DNA from: Anaerolineales bacterium
Lineage (GTDB): Bacteria; Chloroflexota; Anaerolineae; Anaerolineales; Villigracilaceae
Reading direction: 5' to 3'
Assembly (NCBI GenBank): GCA_030680795.1
Contig: JAUXUL010000007.1
Location: 124,001-188,000 of the forward strand
Length of the DNA: 64,000 nucleotides
The position numbers were made by a program, and so were the translations under genes. Positions 33,052-42,611 of the stretch are shown in pieces (within the stretch, counting starts at the first letter, position 1; every line of letters begins with the position of its first letter). Under the pieces are notes generated by a model. The model ran no database searches and had not been told where the DNA came from. It saw nothing but the letters and a program-made list of their open reading frames with translations.

Positions 33052-33081
33052 CTGGGGACGCCTCGGTGGAGGCGTCCCCAG
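33052..33081 (+). terminator. intercistronic hairpin
   Basis: 13-bp perfect stem (CTGGGGACGCCTC with GAGGCGTCCCCAG) and a four-base loop between the binding-protein and permease genes. Without a T-run it may act as an mRNA stabiliser or a partial terminator that raises expression of the binding protein relative to the permeases. Confidence 0.6.
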
Positions 33082-33107
33082 TCTTGATTTCAAAACAGGA
33101 GGACCAT

Positions 33108-34070
33108 ATGGCTGCGCGTTCAGTACCTAACATTATGAAGCAGGGCAAGCTGGCGCCCTGGTTATATCTGCTACCCGCGCTTTTGGTCATGACTTTTTTT
33201 ATCGTCTACCCAATGATCAACACGATCTCATTAAGTTTCAGCAACAAGGACGGAACCGCCTCAGCCGCCACTACCTGTGTGGAAGGCAAACCATGTTGGG
33301 GCATTTTTGAGAATTACCACTATGCGCTAACCGCGGAGCTTGATACCAGCTCCTTCTCCACCTTCTGGTCATCCTTCTGGGGCTCCTCGTATGGAAACAC
33401 GCTCAAATGGATCGTCTTGATGGTCAGTGGATCTGTCGGCTTGGGCTTGACCTTTGCGGTGCTGGCAGACCGCGTTAAGTATGAAGCGTTTGCAAAGTCC
33501 ATTATCTTTATGCCGATGGCCGTTTCCTTCGTTGGGGCAGGCATCATCTGGAAATTCGTCTACGACTACGGGACCAAGCAGATGCAGATTGGTTTGCTGA
33601 ACGCCGTCATTACTTCATTGGGCGGACAACCCGTCGCCTTTTTATCCGTACCGCAACTCAACACGATTGCCTTGCTCGTTGTGGGCGTGTGGATCTGGAC
33701 GGGTTTCTGCATGACTATTCTTTCTGCCTCCCTCAAAGCAGTGCCCGATGAAATCATCGAAGCAGCGCGTGTAGATGGCGCCCAAGAGTGGACTATCTTC
33801 TGGAAAATTATGATTCCGATCATTATGCCAACCATTACGGTTGTGATCACAATCATGGTTATCAATGTGCTCAAGTTGTTCGATATCGTCTATGTAATGA
33901 CCGGAGGCAACTTTGGCACGAATGTGATCGCCAATCGCATGTACACTGAAATGTATAAAAACTTTAACGTGGGGCGCGGCACAGCGATTGCAGTTGTACT
34001 TGTTCTCGCAATCATCCCATTCATCTACTATAATATCAGGCGCTTTATCGCGCAGGAGGAGATGCGATGA
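33108..34070 (+). CDS. sugar ABC transporter permease 1 (AglF/MalF type)
   Basis: 320 residues. Six main helices: LAPWLYLLPALLVMTFFIVYPMINTISL, TLKWIVLMVSGSVGLGLTFAVLA, AKSIIFMPMAVSFVGAGIIWKFVY, TIALLVVGVWIWTGFCMTIL, TITVVITIMVINVLKLFDIVYVM and AIAVVLVLAIIPFIYYNI. The EAA loop is EIIEAARVDGAQEWTIFWKIMIPIIMPTI. The outer loop between helices 1 and 2 (about residues 45-88) is extended and contains two cysteines (TTCVEGKPCWG), which may form a disulfide. ATG at 33108 with AGGAGG; an earlier in-frame start would cross the hairpin. It overlaps permease 2 by four bases (ATGA). Confidence 0.9.
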   Translation: MAARSVPNIMKQGKLAPWLYLLPALLVMTFFIVYPMINTISLSFSNKDGTASAATTCVEGKPCWGIFENYHYALTAELDTSSFSTFWSSFWGSSYGNTLKWIVLMVSGSVGLGLTFAVLADRVKYEAFAKSIIFMPMAVSFVGAGIIWKFVYDYGTKQMQIGLLNAVITSLGGQPVAFLSVPQLNTIALLVVGVWIWTGFCMTILSASLKAVPDEIIEAARVDGAQEWTIFWKIMIPIIMPTITVVITIMVINVLKLFDIVYVMTGGNFGTNVIANRMYTEMYKNFNVGRGTAIAVVLVLAIIPFIYYNIRRFIAQEEMR

Positions 34071-35251
34071 ACCGCGATCGCATTAACAAAATCCTCAACC
34101 AAATACCCACTCACTTCATTATTATTTTCATGATCCTGATCTGGGTGGTCCCTACACTCGGATTGCTTATCACCTCCCTGCGCCCGGTGCAGGCGGTCAA
34201 CACCTCTGGCTGGTGGACGGTGCTTTCTCCTCCACGCGGCTCTGCGGAATACAATCAGTATTGTGCCTCCTGCCACGGAGTGGAGGGTATCGCTATAACA
34301 AACGCCGATCTCACTGATCCGGAATTGATCAGCCGTTTTCCGCGTTCCCTTCAACTATTGGCGACTTTGCGTGCGGATATAAACAGTCAACCCCATATGC
34401 AGGATACGCCTGTTCCCGAAGATCAAGCCGCTGCCGACATTGCCGTCCACCTTAAAAAAATTTCAGGAATTGACGAACAACCGCGTTTCACTTTCAGCAA
34501 CTATATTGACGCTCTCGTCGGTTATCGGGGTACACGCTCATATCAAAAGGACTGTGCGGCTGGAACAGCTCCACTAGACATCCATTGCGATACCAGTGAC
34601 CTGCTCAATCCGCGCGGGATGGGACGTGCTTTTGTAAACAGTTTACTTGTCACAATCCCTGCGACCTTCCTGCCGATCTTATTTGCGGCATTTGCAGGTT
34701 ATGCTTTTGCCTGGCTCGATTTCAAGGGGCGCTTCCTGCTTTTTTCGATCCTGGTCGGCTTGCAAGTCGTGCCTCTTCAAATGACACTGGTCCCAATCTC
34801 TCGGCTTTACGCCCAATTAGGATTAAACGGAACCTTCCTCGGTGTGTGGCTGTTCCATACCGGCTTTGGAATGCCTTATGCGATTTACCTAATGCGGAAT
34901 TTTCTCGGGTCGCTTCCGCGCGACTTGTTCGAATCAGCTTATTTGGACGGCGCATCTCATTGGACGGCTTTCTACCAACTGGTCATACCATTAGCCATGC
35001 CCGCCATTGCATCACTGGGCATCTTTCAATTCCTGTGGGTCTGGAATGATCTGCTGGTTGCGTTGGTATTCCTTGGCGGCACGACGCCGGTCATGACTTA
35101 CCAGATCAGCAATATGGTCACTTCGTTGGGTGCCGGCTGGCAACTACTGACCGCATCGGCTTTTCTTTCGATGCTTTTGCCGATGATTGTATTCTTTGCC
35201 CTTCAGCGATATTTTGTCCGTGGAATGCTGGCAGGCGCGGTCAAAGGTTAA
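34067..35251 (+). CDS. sugar ABC transporter permease 2 (AglG/MalG type) with inserted cytochrome c-like segment
   Basis: 394 residues, about 100 more than usual. TM1 (FIIIFMILIWVVPTLGLLITSL, about 17-38) is followed by LRPVQAVNTSGWWTVLSPP, as in MalG-type permeases. Then comes a stretch (about 57-133) absent from the family: a heme-binding motif CASCH (Cys66, Cys69, His70) and a later PHM (Met111) followed by PEDQAAADIAVHLKKI, the pattern of a small class I cytochrome c. The family sequence resumes at FTFSNYIDALV and continues with the other helices and the EAA loop SAYLDGASHWTAFYQLVIPLAMPAI. A second outer Cys pair (DCAAG, IHCDT) lies before TM2. Topology places the insertion outside the membrane, where heme is attached. 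Frame and neighbours are intact. Confidence 0.85.
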   Translation: MNRDRINKILNQIPTHFIIIFMILIWVVPTLGLLITSLRPVQAVNTSGWWTVLSPPRGSAEYNQYCASCHGVEGIAITNADLTDPELISRFPRSLQLLATLRADINSQPHMQDTPVPEDQAAADIAVHLKKISGIDEQPRFTFSNYIDALVGYRGTRSYQKDCAAGTAPLDIHCDTSDLLNPRGMGRAFVNSLLVTIPATFLPILFAAFAGYAFAWLDFKGRFLLFSILVGLQVVPLQMTLVPISRLYAQLGLNGTFLGVWLFHTGFGMPYAIYLMRNFLGSLPRDLFESAYLDGASHWTAFYQLVIPLAMPAIASLGIFQFLWVWNDLLVALVFLGGTTPVMTYQISNMVTSLGAGWQLLTASAFLSMLLPMIVFFALQRYFVRGMLAGAVKG

Positions 35252-35365
35252 TTGGACCTTATCTGAAAATAGTCGAAAACCGCCCCGCTGGCTAGTCCCC
35301 GACACTGGATTTCGCCCGAACAACTGCGAGAACGGCGGGACTTCAAGTTTTTCCAAATAATATCA

Positions 35366-37129
35366 TTGAACACATCACTGTTGGAACTCCTGCAAAACAA
35401 AATTGATATTACGCATGTCCCTTTCAGCGACCGCGACTCACGCCTGCTGGTGTATCAACGTGCTGATAAATCCAGTTTGTACATAAAACTTGCGGAACGA
35501 CTCATCAAGGTCGAACCCGGAATAGAAAGTTACCAGGGTCGCCCTCCGTTCATTGACGATCTGTGCTTTATTGATGAACACAAAAACATGCTGGACTTTA
35601 ATACATACACATCTGCTGAGATGGTACGGTTTCAAAGTCGTGTGGGTGATTTCCGCCTTGTGTTTCAAGATTTGAACACTTTAGTGTTCGGTATTCCCGA
35701 TCACACAATTGCGGGAATTCGTTTCCGCATACGTCCAACACATTGGCATAAAACAGATTCGGGCGGAGAATTTAGGCATGTGCGAAATGCTATTTACAGC
35801 ATAAATAATGGCAGGGTGATCGCAAATCAAGCTCAAAGCGACGAAAACAGCCTCCTCGTGGAGTTTATCGTTCAGGCAGAATCCGATTGCTCTGCCGCCA
35901 TTCATATTGGCGATGACAGCGCTCCAGCTCAAGTACCTTTTTCGGTCGCGTACACCAACGCGCAAGTCCGCTGGAAAAAATGGTTCGACAGCGTACCAGA
36001 TGTTAATGAAACCTATCGCGAAAAGTACGCGTACGCTTGGTGGGTCATGGCAAATAACCTGATCAGCCCCATGGGGTATGTGACACGTGAAGCCATGATG
36101 CCAACCAAAGCCTTTTACGTTGGAGTATGGTTATGGGACAGCGCGCTTCATGCAATTGCTTATCGTCATATTGACCCCGAATTGGCGCGGGACCAAATCC
36201 GTGTCATGCTGGATCACCAATTATCTGATGGAATGTTGCCCGATGCCATTTTCGATGAAGGGATCGTGTCAGAAATACACCATCCCTTTCATGCGCGCGT
36301 AACCAAACCGCCTATTCTTGCATGGGCGGCATTGAAGATCCATGAAACCGATCCTAATCTTGATTTTTTAAAGGAAATCTACGCTCCGCTAAAACGCTGC
36401 AATGCCTGGTGGTTCAAGGCCAACGATGATGATGGGGATGGGATCGTGCAATATACGCATCCATACTCATCCGGGCTGGATGATAGTCCGCTTTGGGATC
36501 ATGGCATGCCTGTTGAATCCCCTGATATTAACACCTATCTGATCATCCAAATGAACTCTCTCGCAATCATTGCAGAGGCACTTGGCAAGACGGATGAAGC
36601 GCATAGATGGCGAAAAAAAGCGAAGGTGCTTGGTAACCGCACGATCAAACATTTTTGGGATGAAAAGGCTGGCTTGTTTCAGGCCTTGCATAATGAGAAA
36701 CCAATCCCGGTGATTACTCCTGTCAACCTTTATCCATTGTGGACAGGCCAACTGCCCGATAAAATCACAAAGCGCCTGCTCGCGCATTTGACCGACCCAG
36801 CCGAATTTTGGGGAAGATTCGGACTGCCGACCACGGCCTTCAACGGCCCAGCATACAACCCGGAAAAAATGTGGCGCGGACCTGTCTGGGCAAACATCAA
36901 TTATTTTTTTGTAGAGGCTCTGCAAAAGATCGGCGAGCATCAACTTGCAACTGAATTGCGCGATAAGACCTTGCATTTAATCGCCAGCCAGCCGGGTATT
37001 CGAGAATACTATAATTCCCAAACGGGCGAGCCTCCCGCATCAGCCGCCCCGATCTTCGGATGGACCGCGGCGGTTTTTATTGAACTCTCACTTCAAGCGA
37101 ATATGGAAGATCATTCAAGACCCATGTGA
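35366..37129 (+). CDS. GH63-family glycoside hydrolase (mannosylglycerate/glucosylglycerate hydrolase-like)
   Basis: 587 residues. The C-terminal (alpha/alpha)6 barrel is clear: MPTKAFYVGVWLWDSALHAIAYRHIDPELARDQIRVMLDHQLSDGMLPDAIFDEG, LAWAALKIHE, EKMWRGPVWANINYFFVEAL, and GIREYYNSQTGEPPASAAPIFGWTAAVFIEL. In GH63 the acid is the Asp of WLWDSA and the base a Glu near the C-terminal REYYNSQTGE motif. The substrate could be an alpha-glucoside or a compatible solute such as glucosylglycerate. The only usable start near the N-terminus is TTG at 35366; the frame is open back to 35273 without ATG or GTG, and there is no good ribosome-binding site. It lies between the importer and treS on the same strand. 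Confidence 0.8.
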   Translation: MNTSLLELLQNKIDITHVPFSDRDSRLLVYQRADKSSLYIKLAERLIKVEPGIESYQGRPPFIDDLCFIDEHKNMLDFNTYTSAEMVRFQSRVGDFRLVFQDLNTLVFGIPDHTIAGIRFRIRPTHWHKTDSGGEFRHVRNAIYSINNGRVIANQAQSDENSLLVEFIVQAESDCSAAIHIGDDSAPAQVPFSVAYTNAQVRWKKWFDSVPDVNETYREKYAYAWWVMANNLISPMGYVTREAMMPTKAFYVGVWLWDSALHAIAYRHIDPELARDQIRVMLDHQLSDGMLPDAIFDEGIVSEIHHPFHARVTKPPILAWAALKIHETDPNLDFLKEIYAPLKRCNAWWFKANDDDGDGIVQYTHPYSSGLDDSPLWDHGMPVESPDINTYLIIQMNSLAIIAEALGKTDEAHRWRKKAKVLGNRTIKHFWDEKAGLFQALHNEKPIPVITPVNLYPLWTGQLPDKITKRLLAHLTDPAEFWGRFGLPTTAFNGPAYNPEKMWRGPVWANINYFFVEALQKIGEHQLATELRDKTLHLIASQPGIREYYNSQTGEPPASAAPIFGWTAAVFIELSLQANMEDHSRPM

Positions 37130-37144
37130 CAAAATTAGCTTATT

Positions 37145-38761
37145 ATGAATAACACCCTCTGGTACAAAGACGCCATTTTCTACGAAGTCTATGTTCGCGC
37201 CTTTTACGATAGCAACAGCGATGGGCATGGAGATATCAAAGGCTTAATTCAAAAACTCGACTATCTGCAGGAACTCGGGGTTACCTGTCTCTGGCTGCTG
37301 CCCATCTACCCCTCACCCTTAAAAGACGATGGGTATGATATTTCAAATCATTACGGAGTTCACCCAAACTATGGGACTCTGGATGATTTCAAGGAACTGC
37401 TCGACTCAGCTCATGAACGCGGCCTGCGCGTCGTCATGGACCTCGTCCTGAATCACACCTCGGACCAACATCCCTGGTTTCTGGCGGCGCGCGCCAATCC
37501 CAACTCTCTTTTCAGAAACTATTATGTTTGGAGCGAATCAAGTCTGAAATATCGCGACGCGCGCATCATATTTACGGACACAGAAGAGTCGAACTGGGCC
37601 TGGGACGAAGCCTCCAAACAATACTACTGGCATCGCTTCTATTCCTCACAACCTGACCTGAATTACGACAACCCTCTCGTTCAGGATGAAGTTCAAAAAA
37701 TCATCAGTTTCTGGTTCGATCTGGGCGTGGATGGATTCCGCGCGGATGCAGTTCCCTATCTAATCGAACGCGAAGGTACAAGTAGTGAGAACCTGCCCGA
37801 AACCCATGCATTCCTAAGAAAAATACGCCGCTTCATCAATAAAAATTATCCGGGTCGAATTTTGATGGCGGAAGCCAATCAATGGCCCGAAGATGTCTTG
37901 CCCTACTTTGGCAAAGGAAATGACGAATTCCAGATGGGCTTTAATTTCCCGATCATGCCGCGCATCTTCATGTCCATTCGTAAAGCGGACCGCACCCAAC
38001 TCGTATGGATTATGAGCCGCACCCCGTTTCTGCGCGAGAAAAATCAGTGGGTCATGTTCCTGCGCAACCATGATGAACTGACGCTCGAGATGGTCACGGA
38101 AGACGAACGCCAGTGGATGTGGGAACAATACGCGCCCGAACCGCGCATGCGCTTGAATCTTGGGATTCGCCGCCGCCTGGCCCCGCTGCTCGATAACGAC
38201 CGCCGCCAGATAGAACTGGCGCACTCCTTGTTGTTCACCCTGCCCGGCTCGCCGATCATTTATTATGGAGATGAGATCGGTATGGGAGATAATATCTGGC
38301 TGCACGACCGCAACGGTGTCCGCACACCCATGCAATGGGACGCGGAATCAAATGCCGGCTTTTCTGAAGCGCCCGCCCAGTCCATCTACTCCCAAATCAA
38401 TGACGACGAGGTTTATGGGCCGGCAAAGGTGAATGTGGAGAGCCAGCAAAAAGACCCAAACTCAATGTGGTACTCGATTCGTCATATGATATCAATCAGG
38501 AAAGGACATCACGCCTTTGGATGGGGCGACTTTGAATGGATCGATTGCAACAACGATCAAATTGCGGCATATCGTAGAACATACAATGGTGAAACCATTT
38601 TGGTCTTTCAAAATCTCGGCGGCCAAATTCAAAATATATCCTACAAACCAAAAAGACCAATGAAAATTCGCACCGACCTTTTGACACAATTGGAATTCGC
38701 ATCCAGCAACGGAAGGGTTGATCTGCAACTGGAGCCTTACCAATATCTCTGGCTGAAATAA
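37145..38761 (+). CDS. treS: maltose alpha-D-glucosyltransferase/trehalose synthase, GH13
   Basis: 538 residues. TreS isomerises maltose and trehalose. The N-terminus [54 protein letters not shown] is typical. Catalytic residues: Asp in [12 protein letters not shown], Glu in [11 protein letters not shown], Asp in [42 protein letters not shown] and [17 protein letters not shown] are also conserved. The C-terminal beta domain ([21 protein letters not shown]) is complete and no maltokinase is fused. ATG at 37145, 15 bases after the GH63 gene, so one mRNA is likely with the importer genes. It links imported maltose-like sugars to the trehalose pool made by OtsA and OtsB. Confidence 0.92.
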   Translation: MNNTLWYKDAIFYEVYVRAFYDSNSDGHGDIKGLIQKLDYLQELGVTCLWLLPIYPSPLKDDGYDISNHYGVHPNYGTLDDFKELLDSAHERGLRVVMDLVLNHTSDQHPWFLAARANPNSLFRNYYVWSESSLKYRDARIIFTDTEESNWAWDEASKQYYWHRFYSSQPDLNYDNPLVQDEVQKIISFWFDLGVDGFRADAVPYLIEREGTSSENLPETHAFLRKIRRFINKNYPGRILMAEANQWPEDVLPYFGKGNDEFQMGFNFPIMPRIFMSIRKADRTQLVWIMSRTPFLREKNQWVMFLRNHDELTLEMVTEDERQWMWEQYAPEPRMRLNLGIRRRLAPLLDNDRRQIELAHSLLFTLPGSPIIYYGDEIGMGDNIWLHDRNGVRTPMQWDAESNAGFSEAPAQSIYSQINDDEVYGPAKVNVESQQKDPNSMWYSIRHMISIRKGHHAFGWGDFEWIDCNNDQIAAYRRTYNGETILVFQNLGGQIQNISYKPKRPMKIRTDLLTQLEFASSNGRVDLQLEPYQYLWLK

Positions 38762-38846
38762 TTTATCCAACATGCTGCCGGAGAACTCAAGCCTCGCAAT
38801 GCGCAGCTTGTTATCGCCTACGGTCTATAGTCTTCACTGTCTGAAC

Positions 38847-39554
38847 TCAATCCAACTTTCCTGTCACCATGGCCAGCTTCACTTCACCGATGGCCTTCGT
38901 GATCTTGATATCACGCGGACAGGCTTCGGTGCAGTTATATGCTGTATGACAGCGCACTGTACCATCTGTCTCGCTCAGGATTTGCAAACGTTGTGAAGCG
39001 CCTTCATCGCGGCTGTCGAAGATAAAGCGATGCGCGGTCACAATCGCAGCGGGACCGTAATAGTTGCCGTTCGCCCAATACGATGGGCAGGAGGTGGTGC
39101 AAGCCGCGCACAAAATACATTTTGTTGATTCGTCGAATCGCGCGCGGTCTTCGGGGCTTTGCAAACGCTCGCGTCCATCGGCAGGCAACGGGCTGTCGTT
39201 GATCAAATATGGGAGCATCTTCTTGTAGTTATCGAAGAACGGATCCATATCCACGATCAAATCTTTCTTAACCTTCAAGCCAAGCATAGGTTCAACGGTG
39301 ATATTCGCTCCTACGTCGCGCACCAAAGTTTTGCACGCCAGATGATTACGCCCGTTAATGCGCATTGCGTCCGATCCGCATACGCCATGCGCGCACGAAC
39401 GGCGGAATGCGAGCGAACCATCGGTTTTGCCTTTGATATGTTCAAGCACATCCAACACGCGGTCATTCTCGTCACCTTCCACTACATAAGTTTCGTAATG
39501 GCCGCGCGTATCTTTCTCGGGATCATATCGAAGGATTTTTACTGTTAATTCCAT
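38847..39554 (-). CDS. sdhB: succinate dehydrogenase iron-sulfur subunit (operon 1)
   Basis: 235 residues. [2Fe-2S] domain: CAHGVCGSDAMRINGRNHLAC, in which the third ligand position is Asp (GSD), as in E. coli SdhB. [4Fe-4S]: CILCAACTTSCP. [3Fe-4S]: CHTAYNCTEACP with KITKAIGEVK. Electrons pass from the flavoprotein through these clusters to quinone. Start MELTVKILRYDP at 39554; codons further upstream translate a repeat. Last gene of operon 1 (order C-D-A-B on the minus strand), separated from sdhA by a TCATTGCGAG-family repeat of about 95 bases. Confidence 0.93.
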   Translation of the reverse strand: MELTVKILRYDPEKDTRGHYETYVVEGDENDRVLDVLEHIKGKTDGSLAFRRSCAHGVCGSDAMRINGRNHLACKTLVRDVGANITVEPMLGLKVKKDLIVDMDPFFDNYKKMLPYLINDSPLPADGRERLQSPEDRARFDESTKCILCAACTTSCPSYWANGNYYGPAAIVTAHRFIFDSRDEGASQRLQILSETDGTVRCHTAYNCTEACPRDIKITKAIGEVKLAMVTGKLD

Positions 39555-39569
39555 AAATGACTCCTCTAT

Positions 39570-39663
39570 GTCATCGCGAGGGCGCACTTGTTCTTCGCCC
39601 GAAACAATCTCCCACACAACGAGGGGATTGCTTCGTCGGGAAGAACGCCCTTCTCGAATGACG
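39570..39663. repeat. TCATTGCGAG dispersed repeat between sdhA and sdhB
   Basis: GTCATCGCGAGGGCG on the left and AACGCCCTTCTCGAATGAC on the right, with CAATCTCCCACACAACGAGG and GGATTGCTTC inside. Same layout as 44991-45067. Confidence 0.8.
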
Positions 39664-39673
39664 GAAACTTGTT

Positions 39674-41467
39674 TTAATAAACTCGCGCCTTGGGTTGATG
39701 TTTGGTAATGACCACTGGCTTGTAATTAATTTCCAACTTGCCATTCTTGTTCCATACCAAAGTATGCTTGAGCCAGTTCTGATCATCGCGGTCGGGGAAA
39801 TCTTCGCGTGAATGTCCGCCGCGACTCTCTTTGCGATTCAATGCGCTCAGCGCGACCACTTCAGCAATATCGAGCAGGTTGCCAAATTCCCACGCATTCA
39901 ATAACTCTGTGTTGAAAATTTTTCCTGTGTCGCTCACGATCACATCTTTGAATCGTTCCTTCAACTCGCGCACTTTTTCCAAAGCCGACTGCATGTCTTT
40001 TTCATTTCGATAAATGCCGACGTCTGCGAACATGACCTTCTTCATCTCGCTGGACAAGTCGAACACGTTTTCTTTTCCCGATCCTTTTCGCAACGCATCA
40101 AATTCGGACCGTGAAGCTGATTCAGCGTTCTCTGGCAGTTTCTCAAACTCGGCAGTCTTCGCGTACTCGGCGGCGCGTAATCCTGCATGTTTGCCGAAGA
40201 CGACGATGTCAAGCAATGAATTCGTGCCGAGACGATTTGCGCCATGCACAGACACACACGCACATTCGCCCGCCGCGAACAGACCAGGGAACGCAGTGCC
40301 TTTATCATCAACGATCACTTCGCCATATTTATTGGTGGGGATACCGCCCATCGCATAATGCGCCGTTGGCTGGATCGGCATCATTTGAGTCACAGGATCA
40401 ACTCCCAGATATACGCGACAGAAATCCACAATGTCGGGAATCTTTTTCAGAACCGTGTCACCAGTTATCAGCAGGGGGGAACCGTCTGGGTTGGTACGTC
40501 CATCCACTACCGCAATTTTATTCACCGTTTCAGGACGAATATCCAAATAGACAAAGTTCTTGCCGCCAATGCCGCGACCTTCTTTAATTTCGGTATAAAT
40601 TGCTCGACTGACAACATCACGCGAAGCGAGGTCTTTGACAGTGGGCGCATACTTGGGCATGAAACGCTCGCCTTCGCCATTGATCAACACTGCGCCTTCA
40701 CCACGCGCGCCTTCGGTAATGAGAATACCCAATTTATGAATACCCGTCGGGTGGAATTGGAAAAATTCCATATCCTCAAGTGGAATACCGTGACGCAAAA
40801 GGATCGCGGGACCATCGCCCGTGTATGCATAGGCGTTTGATGTGACTTCAAAGATGCGCCCATATCCGCCTGTAGCAAAGATGACAGCTTTCGCGTGTAT
40901 GGTATGCAACTCGCCCGTAGAAAGTTCAACCACCACAACGCCAGCGGCTTTGCCATTGACCATGATGAAATCAAGCGCTTGATATTCATCGAAGAAATTT
41001 ACTTTGTTCTTCAAGCACTGTTGATACAGCGTTTGCAAAATCATGTGACCCGTGCGGTCTGCGGCGTGCGCGGCTCTTCTGACTGGTTTGCCAGTTTCAT
41101 TGTTGGTGTGCCCGCCAAACGGTCGCTGGGAGATGCGTCCTTCGGGTGTGCGGTCAAATGGAAGCCCCATGTGTTCCAGTTCGAGCACCGCGTCAATGGC
41201 TTCATTGCACATGAATTCGATTGCGTCCTGATCGCCCAAATAATCCGATCCTTTGACCGTGTCGTACATGTGCCATTCGGGTTTGTCTTCTTCGTAGTTG
41301 CCCAGCGCGGCAGAGATACCACCCTGCGCCGCGCCCGTGTGTGAGCGCGTGGGATACATCTTGCTGATCACCGCGGTCTTCGCGAACTTGGATGCGTACA
41401 GACCCGCCAGGAGACCCGCGCCGCCGCCGCCGACAACGACCACGTCAAATTGATGAACTTTTGCCAT
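39674..41467 (-). CDS. sdhA: succinate dehydrogenase flavoprotein subunit (operon 1)
   Basis: 597 residues. FAD-binding start [22 protein letters not shown]; covalent-FAD His in [88 protein letters not shown]; catalytic segment SRAIYTEI; and [18 protein letters not shown] ... [26 protein letters not shown]. The C-terminal [23 protein letters not shown] is typical. The normal size and motif set match SdhA of aerobic type. Adjacent genes sdhD, sdhC and sdhB on the minus strand complete the complex; a 91-base gap with a repeat separates it from sdhD upstream. Confidence 0.95.
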   Translation of the reverse strand: MAKVHQFDVVVVGGGGAGLLAGLYASKFAKTAVISKMYPTRSHTGAAQGGISAALGNYEEDKPEWHMYDTVKGSDYLGDQDAIEFMCNEAIDAVLELEHMGLPFDRTPEGRISQRPFGGHTNNETGKPVRRAAHAADRTGHMILQTLYQQCLKNKVNFFDEYQALDFIMVNGKAAGVVVVELSTGELHTIHAKAVIFATGGYGRIFEVTSNAYAYTGDGPAILLRHGIPLEDMEFFQFHPTGIHKLGILITEGARGEGAVLINGEGERFMPKYAPTVKDLASRDVVSRAIYTEIKEGRGIGGKNFVYLDIRPETVNKIAVVDGRTNPDGSPLLITGDTVLKKIPDIVDFCRVYLGVDPVTQMMPIQPTAHYAMGGIPTNKYGEVIVDDKGTAFPGLFAAGECACVSVHGANRLGTNSLLDIVVFGKHAGLRAAEYAKTAEFEKLPENAESASRSEFDALRKGSGKENVFDLSSEMKKVMFADVGIYRNEKDMQSALEKVRELKERFKDVIVSDTGKIFNTELLNAWEFGNLLDIAEVVALSALNRKESRGGHSREDFPDRDDQNWLKHTLVWNKNGKLEINYKPVVITKHQPKARVY

Positions 41468-41490
41468 GAATTACTCCTGAGTACAAATAC

Positions 41491-41555
41491 ATTGACCGTG
41501 GACGGTAGACCATTGACAATAAACCATTGTCTACGGTCTACCGTCCATCGTCAAA
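41491..41555. repeat. GTGGACGGTAGACC-type inverted repeat between sdhD and sdhA
   Basis: Left arm TTGACCGTGGACGGTAGAC, right arm GTCTACGGTCTACCGTCCAT then CGTCAA, with CATTGACAATAAACCATT in the centre. This is the longest and cleanest copy of the family in the window. Confidence 0.8.
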
Positions 41556-41558
41556 TCT

Positions 41559-41993
41559 TTACGAAGTCCAAATAAGATACAGACCAATGCCGATCATGGA
41601 CAGGATCATCACACCGCTAATGATGCGGACAATCTGACGACCCCTGGCAGTGGAGATGTAATCGTCGGCGATGACAACCAACCCATGCACACCATGCCCC
41701 ACCGCAATGATGAGGAGCGCGCTGGCTGTTAATTTCCATAAAGGCGCTGCCCAGGGGGTGGTATCTGGCAGGGCAGTATTTTCCACATGTGTGACATTAG
41801 GTATGAACGCCCAGCGCATGACATCCGCAAAATTCATGTTGTTGCGCGCGCCCATCACCAACGCGCCGATCAGACCGAAGACGATCAACGCATACATCCC
41901 CAACGCGGAGAGACGTGTGAATGCCCACATGATGGTTTCAAAACTCAATAAGCCGCGTTTGGCAATGGAAAGATTTCGTGATTTCGCAGTCAT
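41559..41993 (-). CDS. sdhD: succinate dehydrogenase membrane anchor SdhD (operon 1)
   Basis: 144 residues, three helices: LSFETIMWAFTRLSALGMYALIVFGLIGALVMG, LWKLTASALLIIAVGHGVHGLVVIADDYI and IVRIISGVMILSMIGIGLYLIW. The RLSALGMY motif before helix 1 and the His-containing GHGVHGL in helix 2 (heme b or quinone region) are expected for this subunit. Start MTAKSRNLSIAKRG at 41993, one base after the sdhC stop, giving tight coupling. No signal peptide. The assignment as SdhD rather than SdhC is by gene order and pattern. Confidence 0.85.
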   Translation of the reverse strand: MTAKSRNLSIAKRGLLSFETIMWAFTRLSALGMYALIVFGLIGALVMGARNNMNFADVMRWAFIPNVTHVENTALPDTTPWAAPLWKLTASALLIIAVGHGVHGLVVIADDYISTARGRQIVRIISGVMILSMIGIGLYLIWTS

Positions 41994-41994
41994 G

Positions 41995-42369
41995 CTAACC
42001 TCCCAACGCCGTGCGGATAATGGCGAAAACCGAAAAGCCATAGACCGCGATGAACGCCACCCATTCAATCATAATGGCTTGACGATGATACAGGATCAAC
42101 TTTGGAAACAAGTCAAGGATCGTAATCCGCAGTCCATTAATGGCGTGGAACAATATGCAGAAGAAGATAAATATTTGGAAAACCCAGTTCTCATAAATGT
42201 TGTTAACAAACCTTCCGCCACTCCCGCCAAGAAACGATGCAAGTAAATGTATCGAGATAAAGACCGCCATCCCCAACCCGCCGATGCGGTGAAGGATGTA
42301 AGTCAGAAACGGACCTTGTCCTTTGTATCGCAGAGCCGTCATCAGGCTTACATTTCTATTTAAGCCCAT
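41995..42369 (-). CDS. sdhC: succinate dehydrogenase cytochrome b subunit SdhC (operon 1)
   Basis: 124 residues, three helices. Start MGLNRNVSLMTALRYKGQGPFLTYILHRIGGLGMAVFISIHLLASFLGG contains the HRIGGLGMAVFISIH motif (SHR/HRxSG-like quinone site and a heme-ligand His). Helix 2 carries FCILFHAINGLRITILD with the second His; helix 3 is AIMIEWVAFIAVYGFSVFAII. ATG at 42369 has AAGGAG six bases upstream; a longer upstream open frame is not supported. First gene of operon 1. The promoter should lie in 42370-42552, but no convincing leftward hexamers were found. Confidence 0.85.
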   Translation of the reverse strand: MGLNRNVSLMTALRYKGQGPFLTYILHRIGGLGMAVFISIHLLASFLGGSGGRFVNNIYENWVFQIFIFFCILFHAINGLRITILDLFPKLILYHRQAIMIEWVAFIAVYGFSVFAIIRTALGG

Positions 42370-42552
42370 CCATGCCTCCTTGAAAAAATAAAACACTGCT
42401 GTTTTCTTCCACTGGAAGAAACCGCGTAATTCTAATCGAATTACTACATCATTGCGAAGAATGTAAACTACTCGGAGAGTTGCATTATGAAATTTTAGAA
42501 ACTGCACTTGCAAAATAGAGATGGCGTTTAAATAAGTAAATGATGAGTGTGT

Positions 42553-42581
42553 TTGACCTAACAAAGAGGGAAGGCTACAAT
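42553..42581 (+). promoter_or_regulatory. promoter of the cupredoxin lipoprotein gene
   Basis: TTGACC (42553-42558), 17-base spacer, TACAAT (42576-42581), about 30 bases before the ATG at 42612. Confidence 0.8.
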
Positions 42582-42611
42582 CTCCTCCTATTAAATTAGG
42601 AGAAAAAAAGA

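Noticed and set aside
40111-41344. Rightward open frames opposite sdhA
   Set aside because: Translations have no family pattern and lie entirely within the sdhA coding sequence.
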